Shown: positions 34,383-42,410 of the stretch, one piece after another
Layout: each line of letters starts with the position of its first letter
Numbering within the stretch: the first letter of the stretch is position 1
NCBI GenBank assembly: GCA_964525395.1
Contig: CAZGGU010000004.1
Location: forward strand, 1 to 53,091
Direction: 5' to 3'
Length of the DNA stretch: 53,091 nt
DNA from: 2-01-FULL-39-10-A sp964525395
GTDB lineage: Bacteria; Patescibacteriota; Microgenomatia; Levybacterales; UBA12049
The notes under the pieces: model-generated
What the model saw: the letters and a program-made list of their open reading frames with translations, nothing else
Told to the model about the DNA's origin: nothing
Database searches by the model: none
Translations under genes and position numbers: made by a program

Positions 34383-35640
34383 TTTTTATTTTTTCTCCTA
34401 TCTTGTAAACGTCTCCAGCTCCCATTGTTATTATAACTGAATCTTTATCTAAATTGGCTGAAGTTAGGTATTTTAACACATCTTCCTCTGTTGGCAAATA
34501 CTCTGCTTTTCTACCGAATTTATTTATCTCCTCCACAAGAAGTAGGGATGAAAAATTTGGATCTTTTTCTTCTCTAAATGAGGGAAAAATATCAAGCATA
34601 ATTACCTCGTTCGCATCAGTAAATGAAGATGCGAATTCATTAAATAAAGTCTTAGTTCGAGAGAACATGTGTGGTTGAAAAACTGTAATAATTCTTTTTT
34701 TTGGATAAATTTTTCTAAATGCTTCAAGTGTTTTTTTAATCTCTTCCGGATGATGCGCATAATCATCATAAATTAATGATCCTTCCTGAGTTGACCCAAC
34801 TAGCTCTGATCTTCTTTTGGTTCCTTTAAATGCAGATAAACCTTTTTTTATCTGATCGATCGTTAATCCAATCTCAAGTCCCAAAACTATCGCTGACATT
34901 GCATTAATTGCATTATGTTCTCCGAAAACTGGCATGGAAAATTCTCCAAGAAACGCACCGCGGCTCGAAACTTTAAAAAACATTCCTTCAGGTGTTGATG
35001 AAATACTATCTAGTACATAATCATTATTTGGGGAAGCACCAAAAGTTATTTTAGTAACCTGAGCACTGTTTATAAATTTCTGGTTTTCTGCTCCGTCTCC
35101 ACAAATGATCAAAACTCCTCCNNNNNNNNNNNNNNNNNNNNNNNNNNNNNNNNNNNNNNNNNNNNNNNNNNNNNNNNNNNNNNNNNNNNNNNNNNNNNNN
35201 NNNNNNNNNNNNNNNNNNNNNTTAAGATTATTTTCCTTAAGTAGTGTGGCAATCATTGCACTAGTCGTAGTTTTTCCATGAGACCCAGCTACAGAAATTC
35301 CTGAATACTCTTTTCCAAATATTTCTCCACTCTGAAACAAACCAAGAGCATCCCCTTGAGATAAAACGCTTATGCCATTTTCATTCGCTGAAAGAACTTC
35401 CACATTCTCACTACCACCATGCGCACCCGTAGCAATCACCAAGTCAGCACCCAGAATATTTTTAGGATCGAAGCCTACAATTGGAATTATTCCTGCCTTT
35501 TCTAACTCAGAATCAGTAATAAATTTTTCAGCGACATCAGAACCAGTCACTGCAAATCCAGCTTCTTTTGCAATAATAGCAAGAGGCGCCATTCCTACTC
35601 CCTTTACTCCAGTAAAATGTATTTTCTTTACTTTATCCAT
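34375..35640 (-). CDS. murC: UDP-N-acetylmuramate--L-alanine ligase MurC (interrupted by assembly gap)
   Basis: Adds the first stem-peptide residue to UDP-MurNAc. The N-terminal Rossmann domain (IHFTGVKGVGM, GSDVAEKF) and the ATP loop (GSHGKTTTSAM) are visible, then 100 N's, then the rest of the central domain and the C-terminal domain (DDYAHHPEEI, FQPHMFSRT). About 34 codons' worth of N replaces what is usually near 80 residues, including the conserved Glu/His/Asn of the central domain, so the gap length is probably a placeholder. The apparent frame continuity is not evidence of an intact gene. Confidence 0.9.
   Translation of the reverse strand: MDKVKKIHFTGVKGVGMAPLAIIAKEAGFAVTGSDVAEKFITDSELEKAGIIPIVGFDPKNILGADLVIATGAHGGSENVEVLSANENGISVLSQGDALGLFQSGEIFGKEYSGISVAGSHGKTTTSAMIATLLKENNLXXXXXXXXXXXXXXXXXXXXXXXXXXXXXXXXXXGGVLIICGDGAENQKFINSAQVTKITFGASPNNDYVLDSISSTPEGMFFKVSSRGAFLGEFSMPVFGEHNAINAMSAIVLGLEIGLTIDQIKKGLSAFKGTKRRSELVGSTQEGSLIYDDYAHHPEEIKKTLEAFRKIYPKKRIITVFQPHMFSRTKTLFNEFASSFTDANEVIMLDIFPSFREEKDPNFSSLLLVEEINKFGRKAEYLPTEEDVLKYLTSANLDKDSVIITMGAGDVYKIGEKIKNG
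35122..35221. other. Assembly gap of 100 N
   Basis: Exactly 100 undetermined bases inside murC, the size used as a standard scaffold spacer. The real length is unknown. Confidence 0.98.
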
Positions 35641-35645
35641 AAATT

Positions 35646-35674
35646 ATTAACGCGTTAACCGTTAACCAGTTAAT
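35646..35674. repeat. Four-copy GTTAAC array before murC
   Basis: ATTAAC, GTTAAC, GTTAAC and GTTAAT follow one another at 8-, 7- and 8-base steps and fill most of the murE-murC gap. Each unit is itself palindromic or nearly so, and the whole is close to symmetrical. It ends 5 bases before the murC ATG. An operator or an RNA element is possible; nothing in the window identifies a binding protein. Confidence 0.6.
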
Positions 35675-35681
35675 ATATTAA

Positions 35682-36869
35682 TCACCGTCTTGTCTTAATT
35701 GCATTTTCCACTACGCCATATTCACTCCATAAGGTTTCTTTTTTGCCATATGTCATTGATTTCTCATGTGCTTTTCCTGTGATTAAAACCAAATCTCCTT
35801 TTCCTGCCATCTCGATAGCAGCGTTAATTGCGTCTTTTCTCTCAACTAATTTAAAAACTTTGGCATCTTTTTTTTCAATTCCAGATGCAATTTCATCAAT
35901 GATTTTATTCGCATCTTCACTTCTAGGATCCTCTGATGTTAAAAATAAAATATCAGCATATTTGGATGAAATTTCTCCCATGAAAGGACGCTTTGCGTGA
36001 TCTCGCTCGCCCGCAGAACCAAAAACATGAATAATTCTTCCAGTAGTTATCTCACGCAGCGCTGATAGTAATTGCTCAAAAGCATTTGGAGTATGGGCGA
36101 AATCAATAACTACAGCATAATCCTCGTCATAAACGAAATCAACACGACCTATCGGCATTTTAAATGTTTTTATAGCAGATTGAATTTGCACATCAGACAA
36201 CCCAAGACGCTTACAAACAGCAGCTGCTGAGAGGATGTTATATTTATTAAAATTTCCAATGAGTCGCTTTGATTCAAATTTAAAATTGTCCAAATTTATC
36301 TCTGCACTCTCAGTAAACCCATACGTAATCCAATCTTCGGCAGGTTTTAAATTTTTAGATTCAGATAAAAGTGTATAGGAAGCATCATCTCTATTAACTA
36401 CTACCACCTCAGCTCTTTTTAAAAGTTTTTCTTTAGTTTTTAAATAATGATCAAAAGTTTTATGATAATCCAAATGCTCACTAGTTATATTTGTTAAAAC
36501 TGCAATTTTAAATGGTATTCCCCAAATTCGATATTGATCAATTGCATGCGATGTAACCTCTAAAACAAAATATTTTGATTTAGCCTTCACTGCCTTACTT
36601 AATATTTTTTGCAGTGAGAGAGAGCTTGGGGTTGTTACATGAAATCCTGTGTCATACTCTTTTTTACCTACAAATGCACCGATGCTCGTAAGCATAGAAG
36701 TAGAATAATTATTTTCTGAAAGTATATGGTAAATAAGATTTACCGTTGTCGTTTTTCCGTCAGTTCCAGTCACACCTATAATTGTCATTTTTCTGCCTGG
36801 GAAAAAATAAATAATGTTAACAATTATTGCAACGATTAAATGATATAAATTTTTAAATTTTCTTATCAT
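35682..36869 (-). CDS. murE: MurE-like UDP-N-acetylmuramyl peptide ligase lacking domain 1
   Basis: Mur ligase that adds the third stem-peptide residue. The central ATP domain starts almost at once (GVTGTDGKTTTVNLIY), followed by EVTSHAIDQYR, TNITSEHLDYH, DFAHTPNAF and FGSAGERDHAKRPFMG. The EDPR motif resembles the DNPR of meso-diaminopimelate enzymes, a weak hint for that substrate. At 395 residues it lacks the usual ~90-residue N-terminal UDP-binding domain, replaced by a short hydrophobic helix (about 8-24). murF is 3 bases away. Confidence 0.88.
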   Translation of the reverse strand: MIRKFKNLYHLIVAIIVNIIYFFPGRKMTIIGVTGTDGKTTTVNLIYHILSENNYSTSMLTSIGAFVGKKEYDTGFHVTTPSSLSLQKILSKAVKAKSKYFVLEVTSHAIDQYRIWGIPFKIAVLTNITSEHLDYHKTFDHYLKTKEKLLKRAEVVVVNRDDASYTLLSESKNLKPAEDWITYGFTESAEINLDNFKFESKRLIGNFNKYNILSAAAVCKRLGLSDVQIQSAIKTFKMPIGRVDFVYDEDYAVVIDFAHTPNAFEQLLSALREITTGRIIHVFGSAGERDHAKRPFMGEISSKYADILFLTSEDPRSEDANKIIDEIASGIEKKDAKVFKLVERKDAINAAIEMAGKGDLVLITGKAHEKSMTYGKKETLWSEYGVVENAIKTRR

Positions 36870-36872
36870 AAC

Positions 36873-38195
36873 TTATTCTCTTCTTAAAGTTTCCCAATAT
36901 TTCTCTCGTCTTGCAAGCATTGCTATATCTTTCTTGTTTTCCAAAAGCAACTCTACAGCTCTTTCTAGAAAAAGCGAATTCTGAGATGCTTTCACTAAAA
37001 TTATATCTCGATTTTTAATATTATCTATTAAATTCTTTTTAAGAGCTGCAAAATTATCATAAAAAATAAAATCAAAGTTTGCTTCAGTTAGAATCGGCAC
37101 CACAAAATCTCTCATATTCTCTCCAATTAGTATTGCCATATCTAAGTCTTTAATAATTTTTTTAGCTATTTGCTCATGTTCGATTTTTGAGATACTTCCT
37201 AGCTCTCTCATATCACCGAGAATTCCTACTTTCCTTCTCTTGCCAGCAACTTCTTTAATTAAATCAAGTGATCCAGCTAAGGCTTCAGGCGAGGAATTAT
37301 ATGATGAATCAAAAACTAACGTGTTCTTTATTCCTTGAAATTTTGTAAATCTTCCAGGAGGTAAGCTAAATTTTTCTTCCAATATTTTTATTGAATCTCT
37401 TATGTTAATTTCGAAATAAAATGCATTTGCGATTGCAAAAATAAAAGAATATGCGTAGTGATCAGGAAGAGGCGTATTAATTTTTAAGGTGTAATTTTCT
37501 TTAAGAAAAATAAAATTAATAATAAATTCATTTTCGTTATTTATAATTTTTGAGATATAAAAATCTGCAGATTTGTCCTTCATTGAAACAGTAATAACTT
37601 TGGATTTAAGAGGTAGATTTTTTTTAATTAAAGTATTATCCAAATTAATGAATGTTCTCCCGGATTCATCTACAGATTTTAAAAGTAAACTTTCTTCTTT
37701 AGAAATTAAATCTAATATTTCTTTTTTTCTCTCTTTTTCATTTTCCGATTTGACTAATGAATCAAAATTAAAACTATGCTCGATGGAAATATTTGTTAGA
37801 AGTGCTATTTTTGGTTGAATAAAACTTAAAAGATAGCTCATGTTTTTAGGGGGAAGAGGACTATCAATTCCCAATTCAGCAACGAAAATATCGTACTTTT
37901 TAAAATTAGTTAAAAAAGAGAGTGGGGCTTTAAATAAAACAGTAAGCCAAAATTTTGAGGAATAATTATCTACCTTAATATCTAAAATGTTTAAAGGAAT
38001 TCCGGTTTCACTATTCTTTCCTTTTCCTTCTTTAACTCTATATTTGGTAGAAAGTATTTCATAAATTAAACTTGAAGTAGAACTTTTTCCGCTTGCACCT
38101 CCCACCCCAATAATAATTGGTTTGATTTTCTTAAGCTGAATTGAAGCAAAAAATTTTATGTAAAAAAGTATAAATTTTGTAAATATCTTTTTCAT
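36873..38195 (-). CDS. murF: MurF-like Mur ligase lacking domain 1
   Basis: Probable UDP-MurNAc-tripeptide:D-Ala-D-Ala ligase. The ATP loop (GVGGASGKSSTSSLI) begins at about residue 31; TNISIEHSFNFDS, FDSSYNSSPEALAGSL and GILGDMRELG are MurF-type motifs of the central and C-terminal domains. Like the adjacent murE, it has a hydrophobic N-terminal helix instead of the UDP-binding first domain. The loop reads GASGKSS rather than GTNGKTT, so substrate assignment rests on the C-terminal motifs and position. Its start overlaps the ftsI stop by 4 bases. Confidence 0.8.
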   Translation of the reverse strand: MKKIFTKFILFYIKFFASIQLKKIKPIIIGVGGASGKSSTSSLIYEILSTKYRVKEGKGKNSETGIPLNILDIKVDNYSSKFWLTVLFKAPLSFLTNFKKYDIFVAELGIDSPLPPKNMSYLLSFIQPKIALLTNISIEHSFNFDSLVKSENEKERKKEILDLISKEESLLLKSVDESGRTFINLDNTLIKKNLPLKSKVITVSMKDKSADFYISKIINNENEFIINFIFLKENYTLKINTPLPDHYAYSFIFAIANAFYFEINIRDSIKILEEKFSLPPGRFTKFQGIKNTLVFDSSYNSSPEALAGSLDLIKEVAGKRRKVGILGDMRELGSISKIEHEQIAKKIIKDLDMAILIGENMRDFVVPILTEANFDFIFYDNFAALKKNLIDNIKNRDIILVKASQNSLFLERAVELLLENKKDIAMLARREKYWETLRRE

Positions 38196-39880
38196 ATTTT
38201 CTCATCAGGCGGAATCTGATAATAATTAAATAAATCCTTGGCTATGCTGAAAAAAATTGGAGCAGCAGTTTCTGACCCATATATTCTAGCAGTTGGACGA
38301 TCTAAAATCACTAACATGATAAATTTTGGATCATTTGCAGGTGCGAACCCTATAAATGATGGGATTGTCTGCGTAGCATCATATTTTCCTTCTATCGGAA
38401 TGGAAGCTGTTCCTGTTTTCCCAGCAATTCTGTAACCTGGAATTTTTGCCCACTTTGCCTCTCCCTTATTCACTGCATTCACTAATACTTCTGTCATTAC
38501 TTTCGAAGTTGATGAATCAATTGGCTTACCAATAACTTTTGGACTAATTTTAGTGGTTTTACCAGCGTTATCAGTAACCGAAGCCACGACATGTGGCTCC
38601 ATCATAACTCCATTATTAGCGATTGATGAAAATGCAGTTAATAATTCAATTGGCGTTACTGAAATGCCCTGACCAAATCCTGCAGTCGCCAGATCAACGG
38701 CATACCATTCATTTTTAGGTTTAATGTTCGGCGCTGTCTCACCTTCCAGATCGATTCCTGTAATCTTTCCGATTCCATAACGATCGAAATATTCATTCAT
38801 TCGGTCAAGTCCGAGCTTTTGAGCAGCATAAACCATCCCTGTATTATCAGAATGCTGTATAACCTCAAGCATGGTCGTATCAGCGAAATACTTATCATCC
38901 CAAGTATGCAAATCATAACCGCCTACTGATACAGGCTTCGAACAAATCGGACACTTACTTTGAGGTTTTAGAAGCTTTTCATTAAATGCTGCTGACATCA
39001 CTAGCGGTTTAAAAGTCGAGCCAGGCTCATAAAGATCAGAAATGAAAGGATTCTTGTAAGCTGAGTCATCAAAATTTTGATAATTTTTGGGGTCGAAATT
39101 AGGATAACCTGCCATAGCAATTACTGCACCTGTTTTAGGATCCATTATGCCCACCATTCCTCCCTTTGCACCGTATCTTTCAATTCCCTCCTTTAGCTTC
39201 TTTTCTGCTAAAAATTGAATTGAACGGTTAATATTAAGTGTCAAGCTTGACCCATCAGTACCAAATGAGTCCTCATCTCCTGCGCGAGCCAAGATAGGAC
39301 GACCCAAAGCGTCATGGATTTGAATGGCTGACCCAGACTTACCACGCAGTAACCTATCATAATAACCTTCAACTCCGAAGTAACCTTTTGTATTTCCATT
39401 CTCATCTTTTCCTGCAAAACCTAAAAGATGCGCAGCTGTTGACGCTTCAGGATAATACCTTTCAAACTGTTGCTGAAACCCGAGTCCTAAAAGATCCTCT
39501 TTTTCCAATTCATCTTTTTCCTCAGAAGTTACGCCAGATTTCAAAGGTACCCAGAATAAATCTTGATCTAATTGAGCTGAAACTGAAGCTTCATCTAGTT
39601 CCAGCATTCGAGCAGCCACTCTAGACAGGTGTAATTTATCTTTAACTTCCTTAGGATTGGCGTATACTAGATAAGTTATCTTATTGGCCGCTATTGGAAA
39701 TCCATCTGAGGTTTTAATCTCCCCTCTCATTGGTTCAATTCTTATCGATCTACCATACTGAATACTAGCAATTTCCTTAAGCTCATCGGCTTTTACCACT
39801 TGCCAGTAAAAAAGTCGTAGGATAATAACCCCAAAAACAATTGTAAAAAATGCGAGGACAATTCTATATCTTAAAATCAT
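38192..39880 (-). CDS. ftsI: Division transpeptidase FtsI (class B PBP)
   Basis: Septal D,D-transpeptidase working with FtsW. A membrane anchor (about 7-27) is followed by the pedestal domain and transpeptidase domain with STFK (nucleophile Ser288), HSDNTG and GKTGTA. The 562 residues lack PASTA domains. A Cys pair (KCPICSK, about 312) in the transpeptidase domain is unusual and could bind metal or form a disulfide. It overlaps the FtsL-like gene by 4 bases. Confidence 0.94.
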   Translation of the reverse strand: MILRYRIVLAFFTIVFGVIILRLFYWQVVKADELKEIASIQYGRSIRIEPMRGEIKTSDGFPIAANKITYLVYANPKEVKDKLHLSRVAARMLELDEASVSAQLDQDLFWVPLKSGVTSEEKDELEKEDLLGLGFQQQFERYYPEASTAAHLLGFAGKDENGNTKGYFGVEGYYDRLLRGKSGSAIQIHDALGRPILARAGDEDSFGTDGSSLTLNINRSIQFLAEKKLKEGIERYGAKGGMVGIMDPKTGAVIAMAGYPNFDPKNYQNFDDSAYKNPFISDLYEPGSTFKPLVMSAAFNEKLLKPQSKCPICSKPVSVGGYDLHTWDDKYFADTTMLEVIQHSDNTGMVYAAQKLGLDRMNEYFDRYGIGKITGIDLEGETAPNIKPKNEWYAVDLATAGFGQGISVTPIELLTAFSSIANNGVMMEPHVVASVTDNAGKTTKISPKVIGKPIDSSTSKVMTEVLVNAVNKGEAKWAKIPGYRIAGKTGTASIPIEGKYDATQTIPSFIGFAPANDPKFIMLVILDRPTARIYGSETAAPIFFSIAKDLFNYYQIPPDEKI

Positions 39881-40158
39881 TGCTTATATGCAATTGGTCT
39901 TTCCTTAGATAAAGCAAAATTTGCTTTGCTTTCTTCGAAGCCAAGTTCGCCTGCTTCAGAAGCGATATGAGTAAGGGAGGTAAGCTCTAAAATCTTTTCT
40001 TTAATAATTACGTTCTCCGTTCTTAAAGAATGTGCTGCATCCTCAGCCTTACCTAATTCAACTCCTGAAGTAGTAATGCTATTTGATACGAATGTTCTGA
40101 CCCCAAATAAAACTACTATGGTTAAAATCAAAAACCCGAGTGTATATGCTTTTTTCAT
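39877..40158 (-). CDS. ftsL: FtsL-like septum protein
   Basis: Short bitopic protein: basic start, membrane segment (about 4-22) and an extracytoplasmic heptad-type helix (about 35-65) typical of FtsL/DivIC, which bridge FtsQ and FtsWI. Position between rsmH and ftsI supports FtsL. The frame extends to 40194, but the extra residues come from a repeat element overlapping rsmH; the ATG giving MKKAYTLGF is chosen (93 residues). Confidence 0.75.
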   Translation of the reverse strand: MKKAYTLGFLILTIVVLFGVRTFVSNSITTSGVELGKAEDAAHSLRTENVIIKEKILELTSLTHIASEAGELGFEESKANFALSKERPIAYKQ

Positions 40159-40168
40159 ATTAATTTTT

Positions 40169-41077
40169 TTATACTGAGCTTGACGAACGCACAAAAATTC
40201 TCATTTTTGCACTTTTACTTCTACTGTTCACCTTCATTTCCTCATGGCTTGGTAAAATTGGCTTTTTAGTAATAACTTTGCCTTTTCCCTCTTTTTCAAA
40301 TGCATCGAATTCATGTTTTACAATCCTGTCCTCTAAAGAATGAAAAGTTATCACTACTAGTCTTCCGCCTTCCTCAAGTAAACTAAGAGCCTTAGGAAGA
40401 GCCTCTTTTACACTTCCTAGCTCATCATTTACCTGAATTCTCAAAGCCTGGAAAACTCTTTTGCTGCTCGTTGCTTTCGCAAATTCATCTACATTTTTAA
40501 ATCCGTAAGCTGTTGCTAATGTTAGAGCTAAATCGTCTGTTGTTTTAAATGGCGCAATCTTTCTTCTCTTTATTATCAAATCTACAACCGCTCTTGCTCT
40601 TCTTTCTTCTCCTAGCTCTCTAAAAATATCTATAAGTTCCGCTTTTCCTAGTGCATTTACTAAATCTGCTGCCTTAACTCCTAGTCTTTGGTCCATTCTC
40701 ATGTCCAAAGGCCCAGACTTAAGGTAGGAAAATCCTCTTTCCCCTTCGTCTAATTGGTGGGATGAAACTCCCAAGTCAAATAAAATTCCTGAAACATTTT
40801 TAAATCCTTTTTCTGCCGCTAGCTCGTCAATATTTCTGAAATTGCCATAACCAAACTCTAATTTATTTGTATTTATATTTGAGTTAGAAACGTGCGCGAT
40901 TGCATCGACATCCTGATCGATTGCCAATACTAAACCGCCTTTTTTCAATATTTCAGAAGTATGTCCACCTCCTCCCAGGGTCGCATCGATATATTTTTTA
41001 TTAGCTTCAACTTTTAATGCTTCTATTGCTTCATCTAAAAGTACTGCTTTATGATAATTCAAAATAACTTTATTCAT
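40169..41077 (-). CDS. rsmH: 16S rRNA (cytosine-1402-N4)-methyltransferase RsmH
   Basis: SAM-dependent enzyme modifying the ribosomal P-site. Signatures are HKAVLLDEAIEAL, DATLGGGGHTSEIL, GILFDLGVSSHQLDEGERGFSY, the RxFQALRIQVNDEL motif and ITFHSLEDRIVK. The 302 residues are normal. The last codons (RSSSSV) are read through a REP-like repeat at 40171-40191. Start overlaps mraZ by 8 bases. Confidence 0.95.
   Translation of the reverse strand: MNKVILNYHKAVLLDEAIEALKVEANKKYIDATLGGGGHTSEILKKGGLVLAIDQDVDAIAHVSNSNINTNKLEFGYGNFRNIDELAAEKGFKNVSGILFDLGVSSHQLDEGERGFSYLKSGPLDMRMDQRLGVKAADLVNALGKAELIDIFRELGEERRARAVVDLIIKRRKIAPFKTTDDLALTLATAYGFKNVDEFAKATSSKRVFQALRIQVNDELGSVKEALPKALSLLEEGGRLVVITFHSLEDRIVKHEFDAFEKEGKGKVITKKPILPSHEEMKVNSRSKSAKMRIFVRSSSSV
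40171..40191. repeat. REP-like repeat at the rsmH 3' end
   Basis: Contains CTGAGCTTG-CGAA, the core shared with 50408-50427 and 41085-41129. It encodes the last residues and stop of RsmH. Confidence 0.55.
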
Positions 41078-41546
41078 TATTTGCTTGTCCTGAGCTTTTA
41101 TCCTGAGTTTGATCGAAGGATACCGAAGGAGATAATTTCTCCGTTATTTCTCCTATTCTTTCTGATAAGTTGGCGCTATACTCTTCCCATTTGTTCGTAT
41201 CCCAAATTCTAACGTATTTAGCTAAACCTAAACACGAAACCCCGTCGCTCAGATTGGCAAACTTTTTAAGATGCTGAGGTAAAACAAACCTCCCCTTTGC
41301 ATCTAATTCTACTTCTTCAGCTGAACCAAGCAGGTATGTCTCAATATCTCTTGCTGTTTTATCCGTAATAGGCTTACCTTCAGTTCCTTGAACTAAAATT
41401 TCCCACTGCTTTTTCGATATAACTATTAAAGTGCCTTCAAAGCCTTGCGTGACAATTAACTCGTCGCCAAGCTCGTACCTAAATTTCTTAGGGAATGAAA
41501 TTCTGTTTTTTTCATCAATCTTACTATCATGTCTTCCTATTAACAT
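41070..41546 (-). CDS. mraZ: Transcriptional regulator / division cluster protein MraZ
   Basis: AbrB-fold DNA-binding protein, often the autoregulator of the division cluster. Two MraZ repeats are visible: RHDSKIDEKNRISFPKKFR and AEEVELDAKGRFVLPQHLKK. At 158 residues it is slightly longer than usual; the extra C-terminal residues (about 140-158, FDQTQDKSSGQANNE) are read through a repeat element. It is the first gene of the cluster, with phased boxes upstream. Confidence 0.95.
   Translation of the reverse strand: MLIGRHDSKIDEKNRISFPKKFRYELGDELIVTQGFEGTLIVISKKQWEILVQGTEGKPITDKTARDIETYLLGSAEEVELDAKGRFVLPQHLKKFANLSDGVSCLGLAKYVRIWDTNKWEEYSANLSERIGEITEKLSPSVSFDQTQDKSSGQANNE
41085..41129. repeat. 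REP-like repeat pair inside the mraZ 3' end
   Basis: Two neighbouring units, GTCCTGAGCTT and ATCCTGAGTTTGATCGAAGGAT; the second can form a hairpin with ATCCT/AGGAT arms. It is read in frame as the MraZ tail. Confidence 0.55.
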
Positions 41547-41600
41547 AAAATCCCGATGTCAGCGGGCCTGCCTTCCTTAGTGATTCAAAGTGTATCTTAT

Positions 41601-41629
41601 TTCCTACTTTTTCCCACTTTGTACCACTG
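41601..41629 (-). promoter_or_regulatory. MraZ-box-like direct repeats upstream of mraZ
   Basis: On the minus strand CAGTGGTAC, AAAGTGGGAA and AAAGTAGGAA follow at exactly 10-base steps, and a weaker fourth unit (ATAAGATACA) continues the phase. Known MraZ operators are short GTGG-type direct repeats near the mraZ promoter, so autoregulation is the natural reading. Confidence 0.7.
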
Positions 41630-41635
41630 ATATCT

Positions 41636-41664
41636 ATTTTGATAAATTCCGTGAAAAGTGTCAA
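41636..41664 (-). promoter_or_regulatory. Candidate promoter of the division cluster
   Basis: TTGACA, 17 bases, then CAAAAT on the minus strand. The MraZ boxes lie just downstream, and a leader of roughly 80 bases would precede the mraZ ATG. The -10 is imperfect, so the exact start is uncertain. Confidence 0.5.
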
Positions 41665-41755
41665 TAGGTATTTGACCACAGTAGTGTGAGTGGAAAATGA
41701 AGACACTACATTCAGTGGGCTTATAAGAAATTGGTCTTTTTATTGAGGCTAAATA

Positions 41756-42274
41756 TTAATTATCAGCTTGAGGAATTTTCACGACTTTTTGAACTTGGTA
41801 CTCTTTTCCATCGTTCATGGTAACTTTTAAATTAATAGTCACATCTGATACCACTTTGTCGTATCTACATTTTCCAGCTGAGCAAGTTCCGAACTCTCTA
41901 AAATCAGTTTTAGTAATACCGTCTTCTCCGATATTCATCTCTCCGAAAATGCCTTGGTTGGCAGTTCCTTCATCAGTCTCAGCCTCATATTCTATTGTAT
42001 ATTCAACTTTCTTAATATCATCTGCCTTGGTTAATTCAAACATTAGAGCGCGGCCATCATCTCTGACTGTAACTTCCATACCAATATCCTCAGGTGAAAG
42101 TTCTGGAAGATCTGCTCCTATATCCATTGAGTCATCATCATTATTTGAAGAGTTTCCTTTAAGAGCTAGCGCCCCAACTACTACTAGTAGAAGAATTACA
42201 ATTGCAGCGATAACAGCTCCAATTACTTTTTTATCTTTTAATTTACTTGCTTTAGCTGGCTTAGCTTGTTCCAT
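41756..42274 (-). CDS. Single-pass membrane protein, unknown
   Basis: Basic cytoplasmic start (about 1-15), one membrane segment (about 16-40), an acidic Asn/Asp linker, then about 115 extracytoplasmic residues that look beta-rich (VTVRDDGRALMFELT, VEYTIEYEAETD, VTINLKVTMNDGKEYQVQKVV) with two cysteines (CSAGKC). It could be an Ig- or jelly-roll-like domain. I do not recognise a family. It has its own TTGACA/TATCCT promoter. The 209 bases downstream to mraZ hold the division-cluster promoter region and a stem-loop (41681-41709). Confidence 0.68.
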   Translation of the reverse strand: MEQAKPAKASKLKDKKVIGAVIAAIVILLLVVVGALALKGNSSNNDDDSMDIGADLPELSPEDIGMEVTVRDDGRALMFELTKADDIKKVEYTIEYEAETDEGTANQGIFGEMNIGEDGITKTDFREFGTCSAGKCRYDKVVSDVTINLKVTMNDGKEYQVQKVVKIPQADN

Positions 42275-42283
42275 TACACAATA

Positions 42284-42313
42284 AGGATAACGAATATTTT
42301 AAGTGCTTGTCAA
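42284..42313 (-). promoter_or_regulatory. Promoter of the 41756-42274 gene
   Basis: TTGACA, 18 bases, then TATCCT on the minus strand, 9 bases before the ATG. Confidence 0.55.
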
Positions 42314-42332
42314 GGAGAGAGCATTATTTGTA

Positions 42333-42395
42333 TGTCGTCCTGAATTCATTTCAGAATCTAAACTTTAAAGATGCTGAAACAAGTTCAGCATGACA
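42333..42395. repeat. Long inverted pair of REP-like units
   Basis: Two 27-base arms (42333-42359 and 42369-42395) in opposite orientation around a 9-base spacer; 21 of 27 positions pair. One arm begins TGTCGTCCTGAATTC, the other ends AAGTTCAGCATGACA. It is a member of the same family as 45015-45041 and lies 15 bases past the guaB stop, where it could also end transcription. Confidence 0.75.
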
Positions 42396-42410
42396 AATAA
42401 ATGGAGAAAT

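Noticed and set aside
40159..40194. Longer FtsL start (MCVRQAQ...)
   Set aside because: Those codons are the reverse-frame reading of the REP-like repeat at the rsmH end; the ATG at 40158 begins a normal FtsL-like N-terminus.
41681..41709. GTAGTGT/ACACTAC stem-loop as terminator of the 41756-42274 gene
   Set aside because: A 7-base stem with a 15-base loop and no T-tract; kept only as a note.
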